The position numbers were made by a program, and so were the translations under genes. The notes under the pieces were generated by a model. It ran no database searches, was not told the DNA's origin, and was given only the letters and a program-made list of their open reading frames with translations. Below are positions 62,216 through 64,000 of a DNA stretch of 64,000 nucleotides, in pieces; position 1 is the first letter of the stretch, and every line of letters starts with the position of its first letter. Origin of the DNA: Brevibacterium antiquum (lineage in GTDB: Bacteria > Actinomycetota > Actinomycetes > Actinomycetales > Brevibacteriaceae); NCBI RefSeq assembly GCF_016107655.1, contig NZ_JABASX010000001.1, positions 620,001-684,000 of the forward strand. Direction: 5' to 3'.

Positions 62216-62253
62216 GCCAATGTGATCATCGGATCAGCAAGGAGGAATGAAAC

Positions 62254-62658
62254 ATGGCCACTATCTTCACCAAGATCATCAACGGGGAAATTCCGGGCAC
62301 TTTCGTCTACCAGGACGACGTGTGCGTTGCATTCCTCGATGTGTCGCCGATGACAGAGGGCCATACGATGGTCGTGCCCCGGGAAGAGATCTCACACTGG
62401 ATCGACGCCGACCAGGACCTGCTCGACCACCTGATGGCGGTGGCGCGACAGATCGGACGTGCTCAGCAGGAGGCCCTCGACTGTGAGCGCATCGGCCTGC
62501 TCGTCGTCGGCTACGAGGTCCCACATCTGCACATTCACGTCCTGCCGACGAACTCGATGGACGATTTCGATATCTCTGACCGTGCGCCCATGCAGACCCC
62601 TGAACAGCTGGCAGGGCCCGCCGAGAAGATTCGGCGAGCCCTGGAGCAGCAGTCCTGA
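62254..62658 (+). CDS. HIT family nucleotide hydrolase/transferase
   Basis: A 134-residue HIT protein. The histidine triad is H91, H93 and H95 in HLHIHVLP. N-terminal FTKIINGEIPG and the middle MTEGHTMVVP are typical of HINT-type purine nucleoside phosphoramidases. ATG follows AGGAGG by about 8 nt. Possibly part of the DUF3052-AhpE transcript (38 bp gap). Confidence 0.92.
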   Translation: MATIFTKIINGEIPGTFVYQDDVCVAFLDVSPMTEGHTMVVPREEISHWIDADQDLLDHLMAVARQIGRAQQEALDCERIGLLVVGYEVPHLHIHVLPTNSMDDFDISDRAPMQTPEQLAGPAEKIRRALEQQS

Positions 62659-62664
62659 CTGCTT

Positions 62665-63429
62665 TTAGGAATCCGCGTGTGCGTCCAGGTAGAGATTGAG
62701 TGAGTCCCGGACCAGCTCGGCGCCCTCGGCGCCACCGTAATTGGCACCGAAACGCGGATCGCTGACGTACATCTCTGCCAAACCGCGGACATATCCGTCC
62801 ATATCACCGTCGGGATCATTCGCCGGAGTCCCCGGCACGGCTGACAGCCACTGAACGTGGCGATGGGCCAGCTCCTGGCAGCGCTTCGTTTCGGGGCCGA
62901 CCCCGGCCTCGGCGGCGTTCGCCCAGTCCTGACTCAACTGGTCGACTGTCGCCTTCCAAGCCTGCCTGTCTTCGGGCCTCATCGACTCCCACCATTGCGC
63001 AGACGACTCATAGGCGGCATGGCCCCAGCGTTGCGTCACTTCCTCTTTGTGTCTGCGATGGTCGAAACCGTCGAACATTTCCTCTGCCATGAGAGGTTCA
63101 CCTGCTTCCAATCGTGCGATGGTCGCGGTGACGGCGGCGATCTGCCGCTCGACGCGGTCACGCTCGCGTCCGAGCATGTCCACGTGTTCGGACAATGCCG
63201 CGATCGGGTCCTCGGTGCTCTCGAGCACCTCGTCGATCTTCGTCAACGGCATCCCGAGTTCCCTGAGCAGGAGAATCCGCTGCAGGCGCACCAGCCCTGT
63301 CTCGTCGTAATAGCGATATCCGTTGTCGGCAGTGTACGCCGGTGGCAGTAGTCCGATTGCGTCATAGTGACGCAGCGTCCGGCTCGTCGTCCCCGTCATC
63401 CGCGCTGTTTCCTGTATGGACCAGTCCAT
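62665..63429 (-). CDS. MerR-family regulator with TipAS antibiotic-recognition domain
   Basis: A 254-residue TipAL-like protein. Residues 1-70 are a MerR winged helix (SIQETARMTGTTSRTLRHYDAIGLLPPA); 75-110 a coiled coil; about 125-250 the TipAS domain that wraps around ligands in known members (TQRWGHAAYESSAQWW, then GANYGGAEGAELVRDSL). It should activate a promoter, probably its own, when a drug-like ligand binds. The ATG falls at the predicted transcription start, so mRNA may be leaderless. It is convergent with the HIT gene, 6 bp apart. Confidence 0.9.
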   Translation of the reverse strand: MDWSIQETARMTGTTSRTLRHYDAIGLLPPAYTADNGYRYYDETGLVRLQRILLLRELGMPLTKIDEVLESTEDPIAALSEHVDMLGRERDRVERQIAAVTATIARLEAGEPLMAEEMFDGFDHRRHKEEVTQRWGHAAYESSAQWWESMRPEDRQAWKATVDQLSQDWANAAEAGVGPETKRCQELAHRHVQWLSAVPGTPANDPDGDMDGYVRGLAEMYVSDPRFGANYGGAEGAELVRDSLNLYLDAHADS

Positions 63430-63436
63430 GACGATC

Positions 63437-63467
63437 AGCTTAGAAGTTGACGTCGCGTCAATGTCAA
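63437..63467 (-). promoter_or_regulatory. MerR-type promoter with 19-bp spacer and palindromic operator
   Basis: On the minus strand: -35 TTGACA (63467-63462), -10 TAAGCT (63442-63437), spacer 19 bp containing TTGACG-CGA-CGTCAA (63461-63447). The over-long spacer with the palindrome inside is the hallmark of MerR-activated promoters. The expected start is 7 bp beyond the -10, at the regulator ATG. Confidence 0.75.
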
Positions 63468-63522
63468 CGAGGACAAGAGCAGAGGCCCTCCTCGGATCGG
63501 CAGCGGCAGAAGGCCGGCCGGT

Positions 63523-64000
63523 TCAGGCTGCGGCTCGGCTCGCGTCGAGGGCGGCAATGAGATCGTCTGCCAGGTCATCGACGTGCTCGAGCCCGACGGA
63601 GAGCCGGATGAGACCGTCGCCGGGTTTCGCCGTGGCCGCAACCGGCCTGTGAGTCAGTGATGCCGGATGCTGGATGAGAGTGTCGACGCCGCCCAGGGAC
63701 ACCGCGTGGACGACGAGGCTGCAGTGTTCGACGAAGTTGCGTGCGGCCTCGAATCCGCCGGCCAGCTCCAATGCGATCATGGCTCCACCACCGGACATCT
63801 GGCGCCCGAGCAGTCCGCGTGGATCCTGGCCGTCCAGCCCCGGGTAGTGCACGGCGGCGATGGCAGGGTGCGCAGCCAGACGCTCGGCGAGTTCACCGGC
63901 GGTGGTCTGTGCCGCGCGCATGCGCACGGCAAGGGTGCGCAGTCCCCGATGGAGGAGGTAGGCGCCCATGGGGTGGAGAAGGGCTCCCGTGATGGCTCGG
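63523..64000 (-). CDS. Cys/Met-metabolism PLP-dependent (transsulfuration-type) enzyme, 5' part cut off
   Basis: The last about 158 residues of a fold-type I PLP enzyme such as cystathionine gamma-synthase, cystathionine gamma-lyase or methionine gamma-lyase. Typical C-terminal features: YLLHRGLRTLAVRMRAAQ, the VHYPGL segment, VVHAVSLGGVDTLIQHPASLTH, and GLIRLSVGLEHVDDLADDL. The catalytic Lys and substrate-defining loop are beyond the right edge, so I cannot choose among the activities. The frame is open through base 64000 on the minus strand. Confidence 0.88.
   Translation of the reverse strand, partial: RAITGALLHPMGAYLLHRGLRTLAVRMRAAQTTAGELAERLAAHPAIAAVHYPGLDGQDPRGLLGRQMSGGGAMIALELAGGFEAARNFVEHCSLVVHAVSLGGVDTLIQHPASLTHRPVAATAKPGDGLIRLSVGLEHVDDLADDLIAALDASRAAA

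Noticed and set aside
1-64000. CRISPR array, insertion sequence or transposase
   Set aside because: No regularly spaced long direct repeats, terminal inverted repeats with a transposase, or DDE-type protein was seen. The only tandem repeats are the 24-bp units at 21352 and the 18-bp units at 45310.

Overview
The window looks like chromosomal DNA of a high-GC Gram-positive bacterium (Actinomycetota). The gene content fits a Micrococcales member, and Brevibacterium is my best guess; that genus call is inference. Supporting signs are DUF3145 and DUF3052 proteins, a PucR-type FasR regulator beside a type II fatty acid synthase cluster, a homodimeric AceE-type pyruvate dehydrogenase E1, a zinc-less MoeZ with a rhodanese tail, an Mrp antiporter with MrpA and MrpB fused, and a single-Cys AhpE peroxiredoxin. 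There is no rRNA, CRISPR array, insertion sequence or prophage. Most of it is core or slowly turning-over chromosome.

Layout. 1-4.1 kb: the end of an Mrp Na+/H+ antiporter operon (mrpA-B fused, C, D, E, F, G). 4.1-6.1 kb: AlkB-type dioxygenase and ferredoxin-type reductase on the minus strand. 6.2-10 kb: tRNA-Ala(CGC), a small DoxX-like protein, a coupled GH1 glycosidase/MFS pair and a YdeI-like protein. 10-15 kb: an L-carnitine-to-glycine-betaine module (dehydrogenase-thioesterase fusion, BKACE enzyme, XRE-TetR hybrid regulator) divergent from a group II PLP decarboxylase, with a palindrome between. 15-17.3 kb: a divergent YczE/MocR pair with its own palindrome. 17.3-21.2 kb: PLP homeostasis protein, BASS transporter, Ada-AlkA and Ogt alkylation repair, tRNA-Ala(GGC). 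21.3-22.5 kb: repeats, a small basic protein gene and an 0.8 kb gap. 22.5-29.2 kb: stress protein, hydrolase, small membrane proteins, two transporters, a CPBP-like protein.

29.3-38.1 kb is a molybdenum island: moeA1, moeZ, moaD, moaA, moeA2, moaC, moaE, an HTH-TOBE protein, modA and a fused modBC gene. Together they cover molybdate uptake and most of molybdopterin synthesis and metal insertion, but no molybdoenzyme lies in the window. 38.2-43.3 kb: an acyl-CoA synthetase and a gluABCD-type amino acid ABC operon. 43.4-47.2 kb: GNAT protein, glutamyl-Q tRNA(Asp) synthetase, a GT4 glycosyltransferase that apparently starts at CTG, a DMT transporter and tRNA-Asn. 47.3-53 kb: flavin oxidoreductase, DHA2 exporter, degenerate EAL-DICT sensor, a CAT-anticodon tRNA beside a GNAT gene remnant, a hypothetical protein and DUF3145.

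53-61 kb carries central lipid and acetyl-CoA metabolism: fasR-fabD-fabH-acpP-fabF, then aceE, so the enzyme that supplies acetyl-CoA sits next to the pathway that consumes it. 61.3-64 kb: DUF3052-AhpE-HIT, a TipAL-like MerR regulator with a textbook 19-bp-spacer promoter, and the 3' part of a transsulfuration-type enzyme cut by the window edge. Many genes overlap by ATGA/GTGA/TTGA, and GTG, TTG and possibly CTG starts are common. Starts were chosen by ribosome binding site and family length, and alternatives are stated in the entries.
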